Part shown: in pieces, positions 61,085 to 64,000 of the stretch
Layout: the number at the start of each line of letters is the position of its first letter
How positions within the stretch are numbered: position 1 is the first letter of the stretch
Assembly: GCA_022885665.1 (NCBI GenBank)
Contig: JAGQDJ010000112.1
Location: 65,001 to 129,000 of the forward strand
Length of the DNA: 64,000 nt
Reading direction: 5' to 3'
DNA from: Triops longicaudatus
Taxonomy: Eukaryota > Arthropoda > Branchiopoda > Notostraca > Triopsidae
Position numbers and translations under genes: made by a program
The notes under the pieces: generated by a model
The model's database searches: none
What the model was told of the DNA's origin: nothing
Seen by the model: the letters and a program-made list of their open reading frames with translations, nothing else

Positions 61085-63668
61085 CTAGCCAAACAACGAA
61101 AACCAAGTGTGAAAAAAATTGTTAGAGTTGTAATTAGTACAGTTATTCTCCATCGCCGTTGTGGCACTATTACTGTTTTTAACACTAGGAGATCCGGGCA
61201 AGGGCTCAGCAGGCGAGCTTTCTTTGTTGTTTGCCAGGACTTGTTCCTCTTCTGCTTTTTCTTCTTGTTCTGACGCGACACGAGGCCTCGTCACGCGAAC
61301 CAGCTCATGTTCCAGCTCCTTCTGGATACGTTCATCTTTTTGCTCCAAGTGTTTCACCGAGCAGGCTGCTCGCCGAAGTTTGGCAAGGAAGTCCGGCATG
61401 CCTAAGAGGATTCCACCAAAAGAAAAAAGCGCATTAATTACCTCTGCTCCTGTACTACACCAAATAAAGCTTCACTGAGCGTATTACTACGGAGGGAAAA
61501 TGGATTCTAAAGAAAATTTCCAGCGTCTTTCAAATGGCTTCAGAAACAACAAAAAGAGACCAACAGAACCGAAAAGAAATGAAAAAAAGAAATTCTTCTT
61601 TCAAAGGCGGACAGCAGTCCGTCTGTCCCTGCAGCGTGTAACACCGAAAGTCAATTCCAGTGATCAAGAGCCGTAATTATTTTTGTTTCCATTTTATCCT
61701 CCGATTCAGCTGGCCCGAAGGAAGGACACGCGACGAGAAATAGGACAAAAAGCAATAAGGAAAAATCGTCGTAAAACGGTCATGTTTCAAGGGTCCTCTT
61801 CAACATTTGGACACGCTTTTTAAGATTACACTATAAAACACTAATAAACACCCCCTCAGACTGTCATCCGAAACTCTTTTCCCCTTTTCCTGTCGAATTA
61901 CCCACAATTTTACGAACGTAAGTAAAGTACAGTACATTTTGATGTTCTGTGCCAAGCTTTGCATCTGGAAGCAAGAGAGCCTTACAGCCCTTTTCTCAAA
62001 AAATAACTACTACTAAGAAATCTACAGTCATTTTCCAAGACGATTCATTGCCATTGTGCGTGGAGAATTCCCCCGAGGGGATTCAGTCTGCTCAGGTTGG
62101 TCAGCAGTCCTTCCGCTTTTGAATAACTAATACCTCATTGTGTAGTAATACAGCTTCCAGGAAAAAATGGCTGCGAAGTTTTTGGCTGAGCAGATTTAAA
62201 AGGGTGAGGGAGACTTCAAACGATTTAAATTTTTAAACGACAACAAAGGAAAGGTGGGGAAGAAAATTCGTATTCCGGCTTAGCAGAGTGAAAAAGTCGA
62301 CTTTCGTCAGGAGGTGAAAATGGATGATGGGAAGATGGGAATTGGGTGCACTTAAATTGTGAGAGAAACTAATACGTTTGTGAATGTTTTACCTTGTAAT
62401 TTGTGAATGCTAAATTTTGTACACTGTCATCCTTAATCTTGTGAATGTAGTCCTTAACCTTGTACTTTCACAATGTCTAATCTTGTTGTGCGTTTCATTT
62501 GTAAGAAACTCGTAACTTCTTGTATTATGCTCTTCCTATAAAAAACTTGCTTATTACAGTTGAATTAGTCTGGCAAAGCATCTGGTCAAGAGTTAAAATG
62601 TAAATACAATTTTAACCTTTAAAACTTTTGTTGTAACTTAAGTTTAAACACGACAGGAACGTCAGCCTAAGTTGGCAAACGCGATGAATGTTTTTTTCAC
62701 ATTGGCGTCAAAAATCAATACAGCAATGGTAACACAGTCCCCCCTAGCCCCCCTTTCGTATAAAACAATGTTTCTTTTTGTCTACCTAGGTTTTCTTCAT
62801 TCAGCGATGTTTTATTTGGTGGGGATTTTGCTCCTGTGGCCCGGGAAGTTGCTGAAGCAGAAGTTCACTTCGCAATTACGGAAAACCGAGAGAGCTTCCG
62901 CTCCCCGGTCGTCTCCTTCACTCCCCAAAACTAATCCCACCAACAGAAAACCTTTGATTCTGTGATCAAGATAAAGAACAATGCCATGTCATAATTGTAG
63001 GGCCCTAAAATATTGGTAAGGCACATGGCTACAAGATGTTCTCGGCTTTAAGACAAGATAAGAGTTTTTTATTTCTTAAATAAAAAAGATGGTAAGGGAA
63101 AACAAACGAGCTTTCACAAGTACCTTCCCAAATCGATGTCAATGTGTGCAAGAGAAAGAATTTTGTGTGTATGGGATCTCTACGGGCCTACAAGGAGTAT
63201 TAAGACAAACAATTTCGCTTGCCTTTGATCACATGACTGGGCACCCTGACGTTAAATATGGCGCTCAAGTGTGTTCACACTCAACTATTCCCACGAGCCA
63301 TTCTGCATAATGAAAATCTCCGAGCCTGCTTCACTAAGCCTGAAGAAAATCATCTAACCTCCGCTTTCATCATCACCTGCGCTCAATAATGGGGTGAAAA
63401 AAAAGGCAGAACTGTGCGAGAAAAGGGAGCGAGAACTAGAGAGAAAACAACGCAAGTCTTTGCGGGCCACCCCGTCAAACATAGGGAACAAACGCACGTT
63501 TGCAAAGAAAAATAAACAAAGCTCAATCCATAATCTTTGCATGCATAACGTATTAACCCGCGAGCTTTGGTTTTCTTTCTCACCTTGCATAGCCACCCAC
63601 GCTGTAATCGGTGCCGGAACTGAGAGCCCCGGGTGGTCAAAATACGTCAAACAAAATTCAATACCACC
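61085..63668 (-). CDS. last two exons of an unidentified gene (5' part off-window)
   Basis: Two minus-strand segments have strong splice signals and match in phase. The first is 63668-63584: acceptor TATTTTACAG, donor GTGAGAAAG, 28 codons plus one base. The second is 61401-61085: acceptor CTTTTTTCTTTTGGTGGAATCCTCTTAG split by the reading, 2 bases plus 104 codons and stop. Joined, they encode 133 residues: GGIEFCLTYFDHPGL, VPAPITAWVAMQG, then MPDFLAKLRRAAC, a charged probable coiled-coil (EQKDERIQKELEHELVRV), a Glu-rich stretch and an Asn/Ser-rich tail ending FFHTWFSLFG. I do not recognise the family. The composition suggests the cytoplasmic end of a larger protein, possibly a membrane one. 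The intervening intron is 2.2 kb. An alternative is that only the 61.1-61.4 kb exon is real. Confidence 0.45.
62790..62965 (+). CDS. possible terminal exon or small membrane protein
   Basis: After an acceptor (TTTCTTTTTGTCTACCTAG, AG at 62788-62789) an open frame encodes GFLHSAMFYLVGILLLWPGK, a likely membrane helix, then a Lys/Arg- and Ser/Pro-rich tail to a TGA at 62963-62965. An AATAAA lies about 115 bases downstream. The frame also stays open upstream to an ATG at 62684. No homologue is recalled, and it sits inside the intron of the minus-strand candidate gene, so one of the two may be false. Confidence 0.25.
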
Positions 63669-64000
63669 CTGTAAAATAGAAATAAACCAAAATTTAATTC
63701 GATAGAGAAGCAAGGATCGATGCTGACATTCATACTTTGGCTTGTGCATATTGAAAGAAAGAAATCAAAATATGCTTTTCTGAACTAATGGTTTATAGTT
63801 TAACGAATATGAGACTGAAAAAAAAATAATTCTGATATGCGAAGGAGAGAAAGTAAAGTGCATAACTGAGGTAATGACTTTGTAGGCGGAATGTTAGACT
63901 GAATGGAGAAAATAAATGTTTAAAATATTATGAATAAATATGAGTAAATAAAATGAGACAAAATTCTGAATAAATACTAAAATAAACTTCTTAAAAAAAT
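63669..64000. other. right edge, probable intron
   Basis: Very AT-rich with repeated AATAAAT-like words. If the minus-strand gene at 61.1-63.7 kb is real, this is the intron upstream of its exon at 63584-63668. Confidence 0.35.

Overview
This window is nuclear DNA from an arthropod. Genes are split by canonical GT-AG introns, mostly 55-100 bases long, and they sit in AT-rich spacers with long homopolymer runs. Two genes point to arthropods: a Beaten-path (Beat) type immunoglobulin protein and an alpha-1-like (OAMB-type) octopamine receptor. The short introns would suit a crustacean or insect with a fairly compact genome, but I cannot name the species. There are no rRNA genes, CRISPR arrays or bacterial-style operons.

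Left part (1-12.7 kb, all + strand): a beat-like gene (1222-2423), the nuclear export receptor CSE1/exportin-2 (3476-8320, 14 exons, 971 codons) and the Arf GTPase-activating protein SMAP (8852-12729). Middle-left (12.7-29 kb): a gene-poor stretch around an intact ornithine decarboxylase gene (24472-26858). Upstream, in the same orientation, lie two broken ODC copies (about 15.3-16.1 and 19.0-19.7 kb). A TATA box, a probable non-coding first exon and two upstream ORFs near 22.1-22.3 kb look like the ODC promoter region. About 165-base inverted-repeat elements resembling pogo/Tigger MITEs are scattered here.

Middle (29-39.6 kb): an intronless Mpv17-like-2 gene (+) converges on anamorsin/CIAPIN1 (-). 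A four-exon Frizzled receptor (-) and a nucleoplasmin-like histone chaperone (+) follow. Right part (39.6-64 kb): one clear gene, the two-exon octopamine receptor (47846-50036), with long spacers on both sides. The right spacer holds a 0.9-kb fold-back element (53793-54707). At the far right are the last two exons of an unidentified minus-strand gene that probably continues past the window.

The genes are unrelated single-copy metazoan genes, not one pathway. Loose links only: CSE1 and nucleoplasmin-like protein act in nuclear transport and chromatin, and Mpv17L2 and anamorsin relate to mitochondria and Fe-S biology. I found no convincing new biological system. The best leads are the decaying ODC duplications, the ODC upstream ORFs, the fold-back element and the unidentified right-hand gene. 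All exon boundaries were assigned by eye from splice signals, reading-frame continuity and recalled family sequences.
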